This document shows positions 18,399 through 27,326 of a stretch of DNA of 33,545 nucleotides, in pieces. The position numbers and the translations under genes are program-made. The notes under the pieces are model-generated. The model saw only the letters and a list, made by a program, of their open reading frames with translations. It made no database searches and was not told the DNA's origin. The DNA is from Verrucomicrobiaceae bacterium (lineage in GTDB: Bacteria; Verrucomicrobiota; Verrucomicrobiia; Verrucomicrobiales; Verrucomicrobiaceae). The DNA is taken from the NCBI GenBank assembly GCA_027489965.1, contig JAIXZA010000110.1, positions 1-33,545 on the forward strand, read 5' to 3'. Numbering within the stretch: position 1 is the stretch's first letter; every line of letters starts with the position of its first letter.

Positions 18399-20174
18399 AT
18401 GAATCATTCTGTCATTCGTCTTTTGCTGTTATCTCTCGGCCTGCTTAGTTCGGCAAACGGCCAGTTCAATCCCATTGGCAGTGATGGCTCAGCCAAAGTG
18501 AAGGCTTCTATTGTCTCCGAGGTGAAGTCTGCCGTTCCAGGTCAATCTTTCCGAGTCGCTGTAAAGCTGATCCATGAAGAACATTGGCATACTTATGGCA
18601 AAGAATTGCCGCCAGAAGTGATCGGTAAACCCACGAAACTGAAGTGGACATTGCCTGAGGGCTGGACCGTTGAGGAACTGCCCTGGCCAGCGACGAAGGA
18701 AGTCGAATCTACCGATGGAAAAAAATCCCAAGGTTATGAAGGCACCGTTTATCTACCCGCCAAGATGACGGCATCAGGTAAGGCTGGCGATACCCGCCAA
18801 ATTTCGGTCAAGGTGGATGCCTTAGCCTGCAATCCTGAAAACTGCATGCCTGTGAAGCCTGAGGCCATGCTGACGATTCTGCTTTCGGATAAGGTCGAGT
18901 TTGATCCTGCCGCAGTGGATGTGTTTGGCCTAGCGCAGGCTGCCGAACCTGCTGCGGTCAAAGGGATGGCAGTCAAGTCCATCGAACGTTCCTTTTTTGG
19001 CTATCTCGTTTTCGCTTTCATTGGCGGCTTGATTCTTAATGTCATGCCCTGTGTTTTTCCTGTTCTTGGGATCAAGATCATGAGTGTCGTTGAGCAGGCT
19101 GGAGAAGATAAAAAGCAGGTTCTCCTTCATGGCCTATCTTACACACTCGGTATCTTACTCTGCTTCTGGGGACTGGGTGGTTTGGTGATTGCATTAGGAA
19201 AGACCTGGGGCTTTCAACTGCAGTCGCCCGGCTTCGTTTATGGTCTTTGCGTCTTCTTTCTCATCTTTGGTTTAAACATGGCGGGCCTGTTTGAGATTGG
19301 CACTTCGGCCGTTGGTGTTGGGTCTGAATTGCAAGCCAAGCACGGGCTTAGCGGCTCATTCTTCTCAGGTCTTCTTGCCACGGTGGTTGCCACGCCTTGT
19401 TCCGCCCCATTCCTTGGCTCGGCCTTGGGTTACACTGTCACGCTTCCAGCGCCTCAGGCCATGCTCATGTTCACGATGATCGGGATTGGACTCGCCAGTC
19501 CGTTCCTGGTTCTCTCTCTGGTTCCGAGTCTGGTTTCCGCCCTGCCGCGTCCGGGTGCTTGGATGGAAAGCTTTAAGCAAGCGATGTCCTTCCTGCTCTT
19601 TGGAACAGTCGCTTTTCTGGCCTGGGTTCTCACTGGCATGATCGAAGGGCAGCCTCTGTTATTCCTGCTTTTTAGTCTCGTCATCATCGCGCTTGGCTGC
19701 TGGATCTACGGGCGCTGGTCCCTGCCGCATAAGCCATCGCGCACTCGCTTGATTGCTGTTCTATTGACTCTTGGCTGCTTGGTCGGTGGCATGACTTTTG
19801 GTTGGCCAAAGGTTGAGAAGAATGCAGAACATGACTGGGGATATTGGTCACCAGAGACGGTTGAAAAGCTCCGTAGAGAAGGCAAAGCAGTCTATATCGA
19901 TTACACCGCCAAGTGGTGCTTCACTTGTCAGGTGAATAAGCGTGTCTATAAAGACGCCGCTTTGCAGAAACTCATCGCTGATAAAAAGATCGTGCTCTTG
20001 AAAGCCGACTGGACCAACGAAGATCCACGCATCACGAAAGCCTTGTCAGATCTTGGCAAAGCTGCCGTGCCCGTGAATGTGCTTTATCTTCCCGGTAAGG
20101 CAGATCCTGTCATTCTTCCTGAGTTACTCAGCGTGGACAATGTGTCGGAAGCACTCAATCAAGTGGCTAACTGA
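18399..20174 (+). CDS. dsbD: Thiol:disulfide interchange protein, DsbD type
   Basis: Inner-membrane protein that passes electrons from cytoplasmic thioredoxin to periplasmic thiol proteins; 591 residues. A signal peptide ends near residue 22 (LLLLSLGLLSSANGQ). The N-terminal periplasmic domain has the cysteine pair Cys144/Cys149 (ACNPENC). The membrane core of about eight helices has the redox cysteines Cys218 (NVMPCVFPVLG) and Cys334 (VATPCSAPFLG). The C-terminal thioredoxin-like domain has Cys507/Cys510 (AKWCFTCQVNK). All six DsbD-type cysteines are therefore in place, arranged alpha-beta-gamma. It is a single gene after the gyrA terminator. Its stop is five bases from the convergent AAA+ gene. 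It could serve cytochrome c maturation or repair of oxidised envelope proteins; the partner is not visible here. Confidence 0.93.
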   Translation: MNHSVIRLLLLSLGLLSSANGQFNPIGSDGSAKVKASIVSEVKSAVPGQSFRVAVKLIHEEHWHTYGKELPPEVIGKPTKLKWTLPEGWTVEELPWPATKEVESTDGKKSQGYEGTVYLPAKMTASGKAGDTRQISVKVDALACNPENCMPVKPEAMLTILLSDKVEFDPAAVDVFGLAQAAEPAAVKGMAVKSIERSFFGYLVFAFIGGLILNVMPCVFPVLGIKIMSVVEQAGEDKKQVLLHGLSYTLGILLCFWGLGGLVIALGKTWGFQLQSPGFVYGLCVFFLIFGLNMAGLFEIGTSAVGVGSELQAKHGLSGSFFSGLLATVVATPCSAPFLGSALGYTVTLPAPQAMLMFTMIGIGLASPFLVLSLVPSLVSALPRPGAWMESFKQAMSFLLFGTVAFLAWVLTGMIEGQPLLFLLFSLVIIALGCWIYGRWSLPHKPSRTRLIAVLLTLGCLVGGMTFGWPKVEKNAEHDWGYWSPETVEKLRREGKAVYIDYTAKWCFTCQVNKRVYKDAALQKLIADKKIVLLKADWTNEDPRITKALSDLGKAAVPVNVLYLPGKADPVILPELLSVDNVSEALNQVAN

Positions 20175-20179
20175 TTCGG

Positions 20180-23100
20180 TTACTCTTGCTTCACGTCACT
20201 GCTGATATCGACAGGCAGGCCACCTTCTTCCTGTTTCTCCACTGGCTGAACTTTGATCTCCACATTCACTGGAACGGCTCGCAGGCCTTCGATGATCTTC
20301 TGTAGCCGCTCCATCGTCAGGTCTGACAGCGTGGGCTTGTTCATCGCTTGCTCGATCTTCTCCAAGCCCACGGTGAACGCATTCATGTGACCCGTGATGC
20401 GATTGATCGGATCATTCTCGCCTGCGCCGCCGGTGAGGAGATTTCGCTTAAAGGTGCGCTTGATCTCGTCCCATCGTGTTTTGTCTTCTTCAGTCGCCAA
20501 GCCATTGATCTCACGCCACTTCAGTAGGTTCGATTCGGCCGCACCGCTGAGCGTTTGTGCCTCACCGCGATAATGATCGGCGATGAGTTGCGCCACTTCC
20601 TTGTCGGTCATGAGCGGCAGGATTTTTTCCGCGATCTTGTTCATGTTGCGGTAGCTGCCTTGTAGCTTGAATGGCGGCTCCACGCGGTAAGCGTCTTCCA
20701 TCGCCGCGCTAGCCACGTACTGCTGATTCACTCGCAGAATGACTTCACGCACATGCAGCAGCTTCTCCATCACAGCTACGGCATCATTGATCTCTTCAGC
20801 ACTGAAGCTGCCTTCAAACTCCACGCCTTCACGTGTGCCGGTCTGAGCAATTTTGAGCACGGCAAGTGCATCTTTGTGACTGCGCGCTGCAATGCGAGCC
20901 AGCGTGGTATTGCTGGTGAGTCCGTTCTCGATGTAGCTATCTTTGAAGACCTCTTGATGTCCGCCGAGAATGTCGCCGAGATTGTAGGTGTCGGCGCGGT
21001 TTGCCAGCATGTCTGGCACCTGGAATTTGCCACCGATCTCGGTGTAGGGATTGCCCGCCATCACCACAGCCACTTTGCGGCCGCGTAGGTCGTAGGTCTT
21101 TGCTTCGCCTTTGAAGACGCCTTCGATTTTGCGAGTGCCGTCGCACAGTGGGATGAACTTTTGTAGAAACTCGGGGTTCGTGTGCTGGATGTCATCAAGA
21201 TAAATCATGACATTGTCACCCATCTCGAAGGCGAGGTTCAGCTTCTCGATTTCCTCCCTCGCTGAGGCATTGCGCGCTTCACTCGGATCAAGCGATGTCA
21301 CCTGATGCCCCAGTGCTGGTCCGTTGATCTTCACTAGCGTGATGCCGAGTCTGCTGGCGATGTATTCCATCAGCGTCGTTTTGCCATAACCTGGCGGTGA
21401 AATGAGCAGCAACATGCCCATGCGGTCCGTGCGCGTGTCCTTGCCTGCGGCACCGAGTTGCTTGGCCAAATTCGCGCCGATGAGCGGTAAATAGACCTGA
21501 TCGATTAGACGATTCCGCACAAACGAGCTGAGCACGCCTGCTTTGAACTGATCCAGTCGCAGATCCTTCCTCCGCGCTTCCGCTAATGAGTGCTTCAGCT
21601 TTTGGAAAGCCGTAAAGGCAGGCACGACTGAGCTTTCGTAGCTTTGCAGGCGTGTGGTGAACTCATGGTAATCGAGTTCCATCTTCGCTTCGCTGATTCG
21701 GCCATGCGTACCGGTGAAACCGCTGATCGTCACGCGAGAGACAGGCTCCGTTGGTGTTGCGGCAGGTGGTTGATCATTGGTGACGACCATCGCCGCCGTT
21801 TCGATTAACATACCACGATCTGCATTCGGATTCAGGGCCGTCAGCCACTCCAAAGCAATCTCAAAGGCCAGCAGCGGCTGTGCTGCGAGTTCGCTCATCG
21901 TTCCTTCGAAGTCCTTCACTGCCCGTTTCGCAGTCAGTTCCTTTCGGAATGCGCGTAGCATCTCCAAAGCAGCGGCTGAGCGTGTGAAGTGCGTTTTTGA
22001 CTGCAATTCATCGAGCAGGCACGCGGCGACAGGAAGTGCATCCACCGCTGCAAAAGCAAAGATGCGTTTCAGAAGAGCTTCATCAGGATGCACGGTCTTT
22101 TCGCCAAAAAACTCTCGCATCCGGCCCTTGGATTGCATGCGTGAAAAAAGAGCCTTCTTATCTGTGTCTTCACTCCAAGCATGCCAGAACAGCCGCGCAT
22201 AACCGCGTGCGGTTGGTGAATGCTTCAGAAGACCTAGTGCAGCCTGCATCTCCCGCAGCGGCTTCAAAAACAAAGCGGCATCGTGGTCATGCACGCCCTT
22301 GGTATAGCCTTCGTCATAGCGTTGGGCCATGAAAGCCGACACGTCTTCGCTATTCGATTTCAGCATCTGCCAGGCAAGATATTCAGCGCGATAAACCTGC
22401 TCATTCTCCGAGACGACGGCTTGATCCCAGACACTGCGCTGGTTTTCCAGTTCGGTGTTCTCGACCTTCTCAAAAAAGCGTGTGCCGGTGAGGTGAAAGG
22501 CTAATCCGCCATCACGTGGCAAGATAGCCAGCTCAAGTGGCTGCTTGTTCACACTGAACTGATGCTGGCCTAGTTGGATCAAATCTCCGCCACCGACAAA
22601 GATCTCTGACTTATCACGGATCTGTTTCAGTGAGTCCTGCTGCACGGTCTTCAACCGCGTGCCTAGTTCATCAGCTCGCACGCTATCGCCAAGCTTGCGC
22701 AGTTCTTCGATGAGGTCGCGCAGCTTGGCCACCATGGCATCCGCAGCTAGCCAGGCGTGGACTTCCTCAGGCTTGGCAAAATTGGCCAAACGATTGCGAA
22801 TGCTCGTCAGAATGCGCTCCGCAGACTGCCCAAGGCTGCCGCAGCGACGATTCAGGGCATCGGTGAGGCTTTGGCGACGAGATTCAAAGGCCGTCTGCAC
22901 TTCCTCGCGCTTCTTGATCAACTCGGCAGCGTAGTCATCGAAGTCGGAGAACTTGGTCTCCATCTCCTCGATCTGCACCAGTACACGAGTGAGCGATTCA
23001 TCACACTTTTCCGGCGTGGTTGCCACTTCGAGGTAGTTCAGCACACTCTGACTGAGCAAGCTGAGCTGCGCCTGAAATTGAGCCGCACCTTCGGTCTTCG

Positions 23101-25147
23101 CCAAGTCATTGCGGCGGTTTCGCAAGACACTGTGCACCTGATTGAGTTGCGCAAAAAGCGTACTGATCCCTTCAATGATGCGCGTTGTCTCTGTGGCATC
23201 TTGAATCTTTAGGCCACTGACGATTGCGGTGAGCATCTCCAGTTCGCTGCTGGATTTGGCCAGGGCGTCTTCGACTTCTTGAGCCTCGGTGACCTTGGCC
23301 AACGTCGGGACACGAGCCTGCTGTTCGCTGATTTGTTTTCGATACGGATCGAGCGCCTCTGGTTTGAGCAGGAATGCCACGCACTTGGCGCTAAGCTTGT
23401 CCGCTCCCTCGGCTACCGATTTGTCCATTTGGTCGATCACCGCCGCATCGCTGTAGCGCACATCACGCAGAGCGATGATTTGACCACGCAGCTCACGTAG
23501 CGTGGTTAAGAGCTGCACAAAGCCGAGGATATCGCTCGGATCGGTGTTTGCTGCAGAGCCGAGAGCCTTGTGTGACTTTTCTTGCAGCGCTATGGTTTGG
23601 TCCGCCGCCGTCTTTCTCATGCGGCGCACTTTTTCAAACTCACCAAGAGCAGCCTCAGCGGTCGTTTTGACCTCGGTGAGTGTCTCCTTGAGATTGTGCG
23701 CCTCTTCTTTGCCTACCCAAAAGTAACTGTCGGAAATATCGCCGCAGGAGCGCACGAGTTCGACATAAAGACCTGAGAACGAATCGTCCTTCGCCAGCAA
23801 CGTGAGCACACCGCGGCATTCAGCCATGGCGCGGACAATTTCAGCGTTGCCGATCTTGCTAAGGAAAGTCTGGGACGCCTTGGCCTCGCTGATATCGGCG
23901 GTGAGAAACGGCGTGCGCCAGATCTGAATGACGTGGTGCTTGCGTGGCTCCGCGTCGGCATCAAAGAGCACAAGCTCGCCCGAAGGGAAGAGGCTGAAGC
24001 CATGGCATGGCTGCGGTGTGGCGATGCTCTGCGTGATGAGATTGTAGCTAAGAAGCAAGTAAGAGCCGCTCTCGAGATGCGAGAACACAAACAGCGTGTC
24101 CTCACCATTCGCAGCCGAGATGCGCTTCTCGAAACGCATTGGTGGCAATCCAGTATCGAAGCGGCGAACTTCGCCGGTTTGCAGCACGTAACCGTGAGGA
24201 AAGAGGATGCCATGATCATCCGGCAACAGCACGCAGCTTTCCGCGATGCTGTCGATGCGATGTGCCTCTCTCGTGCGTTCATTGAAGACGAGGTGGCGCC
24301 AGGTCTTCTCCTGATACGGCAGCACCTTCATCAGGATAAGGTTGCCGACGATGGCGTAATGCACTTCGGCATCGTCGAGTGTCTGATCTTTGTTATCGAC
24401 GAGTTCGTTGTAGATACCACGACCCGTGGCGGTGTTGTTTTCGACTTTGACCGTGAGGTCGCCGCCGATGGTCTCGACGAAAACACGATCCTCAATGCTG
24501 ATGTGCGGATGCTCGCCGTGGCGATACATGTCACGCGTAGCCTTCTTCCAGACGAACTCCTGAGGCGTGGGAAAAACGAACTCGTGATCACTGCGGTTGC
24601 CGAGGTATTTCAGCGTGCCCTTTTCATCATCGACGAGCCATTTGAATGTTTTGACCTCCGTCGCTCGCTGTCCCACCTGAAAGCCCATATAGAGGTGCGG
24701 CCCGATGCGGTGAAACTTCAGGAAGGTGGCGTGCTTGTAGTAGTTGTAGAGGTAAGCGAAGTCCTCGGCGAACTGAGCATCGCCAAGGATGGCATCTTTG
24801 TTGGTATGGAAGCTGTGATCACCATCCTGATAGTCTACGACGGCGAAGACATCCTCGATCTTCATCGTCGTGCGAAGCCCGAGATGGACATTGTAGCCAA
24901 ACAAAAAGCGTTTCGGCCCAATAGCCGCCATAGCACGTGGCACGCAGTTGTTGTCCGTGGTGAGGCGCGTCGTCGTCAGCAATGCCGTCTCGATACCACC
25001 GAACTCAGCTTTACGATCGTTGGTAAGAAGATCGAGCCGACGCTGGAGTTCAGAGCCGTGCTTGTTCAAGCGCTGACGAATGACTTCGTAAGCGCCAGCT
25101 TCGAGCTGGGGCGAAGAGTTTGCGGGAGGTGGTGTGGGATCAGCCAT
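20180..25147 (-). CDS. Giant DUF3686-AAA+ ATPase (often labelled 'DNA repair ATPase')
   Basis: 1655 residues. The N-terminal ~30-480 matches the DUF3686 type found in large AAA+ proteins, with repeated beta-propeller-like segments (FKWLVDDEKGTLKYLGN, HGYVLQTGEVRRFDTGLPP). Residues ~490-890 are long charged coiled coils. A helical middle region follows. The AAA+ core lies near 1180-1450: Walker A PPGYGKTT with Lys1256, Walker B MIYLDDIQ with Asp1318/1319, sensor-1 Asn1366 in VVMAGNPY, and a following MLANRADTY region that may supply the arginine finger. The tail includes a helical C-terminus. No membrane helix or DNA-binding motif is evident, so the 'DNA repair' label rests on old naming, not on sequence. 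It lies 64 bases downstream of the flotillin gene, with a hairpin just before its ATG, and is likely the last gene of the flotillin cassette. Confidence 0.85.
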   Translation of the reverse strand: MADPTPPPANSSPQLEAGAYEVIRQRLNKHGSELQRRLDLLTNDRKAEFGGIETALLTTTRLTTDNNCVPRAMAAIGPKRFLFGYNVHLGLRTTMKIEDVFAVVDYQDGDHSFHTNKDAILGDAQFAEDFAYLYNYYKHATFLKFHRIGPHLYMGFQVGQRATEVKTFKWLVDDEKGTLKYLGNRSDHEFVFPTPQEFVWKKATRDMYRHGEHPHISIEDRVFVETIGGDLTVKVENNTATGRGIYNELVDNKDQTLDDAEVHYAIVGNLILMKVLPYQEKTWRHLVFNERTREAHRIDSIAESCVLLPDDHGILFPHGYVLQTGEVRRFDTGLPPMRFEKRISAANGEDTLFVFSHLESGSYLLLSYNLITQSIATPQPCHGFSLFPSGELVLFDADAEPRKHHVIQIWRTPFLTADISEAKASQTFLSKIGNAEIVRAMAECRGVLTLLAKDDSFSGLYVELVRSCGDISDSYFWVGKEEAHNLKETLTEVKTTAEAALGEFEKVRRMRKTAADQTIALQEKSHKALGSAANTDPSDILGFVQLLTTLRELRGQIIALRDVRYSDAAVIDQMDKSVAEGADKLSAKCVAFLLKPEALDPYRKQISEQQARVPTLAKVTEAQEVEDALAKSSSELEMLTAIVSGLKIQDATETTRIIEGISTLFAQLNQVHSVLRNRRNDLAKTEGAAQFQAQLSLLSQSVLNYLEVATTPEKCDESLTRVLVQIEEMETKFSDFDDYAAELIKKREEVQTAFESRRQSLTDALNRRCGSLGQSAERILTSIRNRLANFAKPEEVHAWLAADAMVAKLRDLIEELRKLGDSVRADELGTRLKTVQQDSLKQIRDKSEIFVGGGDLIQLGQHQFSVNKQPLELAILPRDGGLAFHLTGTRFFEKVENTELENQRSVWDQAVVSENEQVYRAEYLAWQMLKSNSEDVSAFMAQRYDEGYTKGVHDHDAALFLKPLREMQAALGLLKHSPTARGYARLFWHAWSEDTDKKALFSRMQSKGRMREFFGEKTVHPDEALLKRIFAFAAVDALPVAACLLDELQSKTHFTRSAAALEMLRAFRKELTAKRAVKDFEGTMSELAAQPLLAFEIALEWLTALNPNADRGMLIETAAMVVTNDQPPAATPTEPVSRVTISGFTGTHGRISEAKMELDYHEFTTRLQSYESSVVPAFTAFQKLKHSLAEARRKDLRLDQFKAGVLSSFVRNRLIDQVYLPLIGANLAKQLGAAGKDTRTDRMGMLLLISPPGYGKTTLMEYIASRLGITLVKINGPALGHQVTSLDPSEARNASAREEIEKLNLAFEMGDNVMIYLDDIQHTNPEFLQKFIPLCDGTRKIEGVFKGEAKTYDLRGRKVAVVMAGNPYTEIGGKFQVPDMLANRADTYNLGDILGGHQEVFKDSYIENGLTSNTTLARIAARSHKDALAVLKIAQTGTREGVEFEGSFSAEEINDAVAVMEKLLHVREVILRVNQQYVASAAMEDAYRVEPPFKLQGSYRNMNKIAEKILPLMTDKEVAQLIADHYRGEAQTLSGAAESNLLKWREINGLATEEDKTRWDEIKRTFKRNLLTGGAGENDPINRITGHMNAFTVGLEKIEQAMNKPTLSDLTMERLQKIIEGLRAVPVNVEIKVQPVEKQEEGGLPVDISSDVKQE

Positions 25148-25154
25148 ATGGAGT

Positions 25155-25171
25155 GCCGACGGGCCGTCGGC
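25155..25171 (-). promoter_or_regulatory. GC-rich inverted repeat directly upstream of the AAA+ start codon
   Basis: GCCGACGG, one central base, then CCGTCGGC: a perfect 8-bp inverted repeat lying seven bases before the AAA+ ATG at 25147. No T-tract follows, so it is not an intrinsic terminator. In RNA it would fold beside the start codon and could limit ribosome access or shield the 3' end of a processed flotillin message. A dimeric-protein operator is the alternative. Confidence 0.4.
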
Positions 25172-25211
25172 TTAGAGTTCTTCACTGACGACGAAATGTC
25201 GGCGTTCCATA

Positions 25212-27293
25212 TTACTTCTTCACAGCCTTTGCGGTGAGCAATCCAGCCACCGTTTGTTCGGTCAGACCAAATCGGCTGGCGGCACCGATCATGCTGGTGA
25301 GTTTGTTCACAGTGGTGGCGTCAGGATTGAGGCCAATCAGCTTTGTGAAGAGGGCTGACAAGGTGAGGTTCTTGGTGTCTTCGGCGGTGAGACCAAATTG
25401 ATCGACGATGGTCTTCAATTGGGCTTTGAAGTAATCAGGATCACCGTTGAAGAAGGTCTCCTTCACATCGGAAAGAGTGCGACTTCCTTCGACCATGCGG
25501 TCAATGGCGCGGGCGTTGCCTATGGCGTTGGTGATCTTGTCGAAGAACTGAGTTTCGCCGCCAACGATTTCGATCTTGGCCGATTTCATGGCTTCTCCGA
25601 GCACACCGGCCTGTGCGGCGGCGATGTCTTTTTGAATGTGGATCTCGGCAAGAGCGATGGCCTTGTCTTTTTCGAGCGTGAGCTTGAATTCTTCGTGCTC
25701 GCGACCGGCATTTTCGAGGAGCTTCATGGCCTGGGCCTTCTTGGTGATGCCATCAGCCTCTGCAGCGAGTTTAAGCTGCGTGATCTCGGCATCGACGCTG
25801 CCTTGCTTCTGCGAGGCTTCGGCTTTGGCGAGAGATACTTGAGCTTCACCAAGTCCAACGGCGGCGGAAGTGGCGGTTTTGCCTTCGGCGAGGGATTTTT
25901 CGGCAGCGGCGTCCTTGGTGGCGGATTCTTGACGAGCGTCGGCCAAGGTGAGGATTTCTTGAGCGCGCAGTTCGGCAGATTGCTTGGAGGCTTCAGCAGC
26001 TTTGATGGAAGTGTAAGCGGCTTGGTCGGAAGCTAGGCGTGCGGCTTCTTTGGCGGCCTCGGCCTCTTTGATTTTCTGAATGAGTTGCTCCTGCGCGTTC
26101 TTCTCCGCGTTGGTGAGAGCGACTTGCTTCTCGCGGTCGGCCGTGGCGAAGGCTTCGGCGTCTTTCATCTTCTGCTGTTCGACGACAACGGTCTTTTCCA
26201 GAGCCACGCGGTCTTTGATGACCTCCTGGATGTTCTTCTTCTCGATTTCGACGGCTTTTTCTTTTTCGATGCCTTTCAATGTGGTCTGGCGCTCGCGGTC
26301 GATGATTTCCAAATCGCGATCACGGGTGACGCGTTCGATTTCGACGGCATCCGTGCGTTCTTTGTTGCGCTGAGCGACAAGGACTTGCCGCTCTTTGTTC
26401 TGTGTGGCGATGGCGATCTCTTCATCGGCTGCAATGTTGGCGCGCTGGGACTTGAGGCGCTCTTCGGCCTGCACTTTCATGGTTTCAGCTTCTTCGCGGG
26501 CGATGACACTTTGCACATCGCGCTTTTGCTTGGCTTCTGTTTCGGCAAGTTGGCGTTCGAGTTCGAGAACGGCTTCTCGAGCTTGCACGTCCTGCTGCTT
26601 GATCACCTTTTCTTTGTCGCGCTGAATGTTGTTAGCAAGTTTGGCCTGAGTGGCCGTGAGCTCGGTGATTTTTTTGATGCCCTCAGCATCCAGGATGTTA
26701 TCTGGGTCCAGGTTTTCCAGGCGAGTTTGCTCAAGAAAGTCGATGGCGCAGTCGTCGAGGGTGAATCCATTCAAATCAGTGCCGATGACTTTCAAAATGC
26801 CACTCTTGAATGTGTCACGTTCATTGTAAAGCTGTACGAAGTCGAACCGTTTACCTACAGTTTTCAGAGCTTCAGAAAACTTGGCGTCAAAGAGTACTCG
26901 GATGGTCTCCACGGTGCTTGCACGCACGCAGCCGATGGATTGAGCGACGCGCAGTACATCTTCTGGTGTTTTGTTGACGCGGACAAAGAAGGCGACCTTG
27001 ATGTCGGCCCGCATGTTATCCATGCAGATAAGGCCCTCGATACCTTTACGCTCGATTTCAATGCGCTTTACAGAGATGTCCATATACTCTGCCTGATGCG
27101 CTACAGGAATGACGATCATACCATTGAAGGAAACCTTGGTGCCGCCAATACCATTTCTCACGATGGCTTGACCTTGGGTGACTTTGCGGAAGAAGCGTGA
27201 GAAGAGAATCAAGACGCCGAGGAAGATGCCAACAATGATGGCTCCGACGAGGAGACTGCCTTCGAGGATAACTGCTAGTGGGATGAGCTGCAT
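25212..27293 (-). CDS. Flotillin-family (YqiK-like) SPFH membrane scaffold protein
   Basis: 693 residues. Flotillins organise membrane microdomains and recruit partner proteins. An N-terminal membrane segment (residues ~5-32, LAVILEGSLLVGAIIVGIFL) is followed by RKVTQGQAIVRNGIGGTKVSF, closely resembling the start of E. coli YqiK. The SPFH/band-7 domain runs to ~215 (IEGLICMDNMRADIKVAFFVRV, ETIRVLFDAKFSEALK). Next comes a very long Ala/Glu/Lys/Gln coiled coil to ~560, with the EA-rich repeats typical of flotillins. The C-terminal ~130 residues form a separate helical region ending LLTAKAVKK. It sits 33 bases after the YqiJ-like gene and 64 bases before the giant AAA+ gene, all on one strand. 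There is no Shine-Dalgarno sequence. Confidence 0.92.
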   Translation of the reverse strand: MQLIPLAVILEGSLLVGAIIVGIFLGVLILFSRFFRKVTQGQAIVRNGIGGTKVSFNGMIVIPVAHQAEYMDISVKRIEIERKGIEGLICMDNMRADIKVAFFVRVNKTPEDVLRVAQSIGCVRASTVETIRVLFDAKFSEALKTVGKRFDFVQLYNERDTFKSGILKVIGTDLNGFTLDDCAIDFLEQTRLENLDPDNILDAEGIKKITELTATQAKLANNIQRDKEKVIKQQDVQAREAVLELERQLAETEAKQKRDVQSVIAREEAETMKVQAEERLKSQRANIAADEEIAIATQNKERQVLVAQRNKERTDAVEIERVTRDRDLEIIDRERQTTLKGIEKEKAVEIEKKNIQEVIKDRVALEKTVVVEQQKMKDAEAFATADREKQVALTNAEKNAQEQLIQKIKEAEAAKEAARLASDQAAYTSIKAAEASKQSAELRAQEILTLADARQESATKDAAAEKSLAEGKTATSAAVGLGEAQVSLAKAEASQKQGSVDAEITQLKLAAEADGITKKAQAMKLLENAGREHEEFKLTLEKDKAIALAEIHIQKDIAAAQAGVLGEAMKSAKIEIVGGETQFFDKITNAIGNARAIDRMVEGSRTLSDVKETFFNGDPDYFKAQLKTIVDQFGLTAEDTKNLTLSALFTKLIGLNPDATTVNKLTSMIGAASRFGLTEQTVAGLLTAKAVKK

Positions 27294-27326
27294 AATGGAT
27301 GAGTCGTTAGTTATTAGTGTTTAGTT

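Noticed and set aside
23933..25237. Long plus-strand open frame (434 codons) opposite the AAA+ gene
   Set aside because: It lies antisense to a strongly supported coding frame, has no domain-like motif, and reads as the complement of the DUF3686 region.
26085..27200. Plus-strand open frame of 371 codons opposite the flotillin gene
   Set aside because: Its Phe/Leu/Asp-rich composition is the mirror of the Glu/Lys/Gln coiled coil on the other strand; no independent coding signal.
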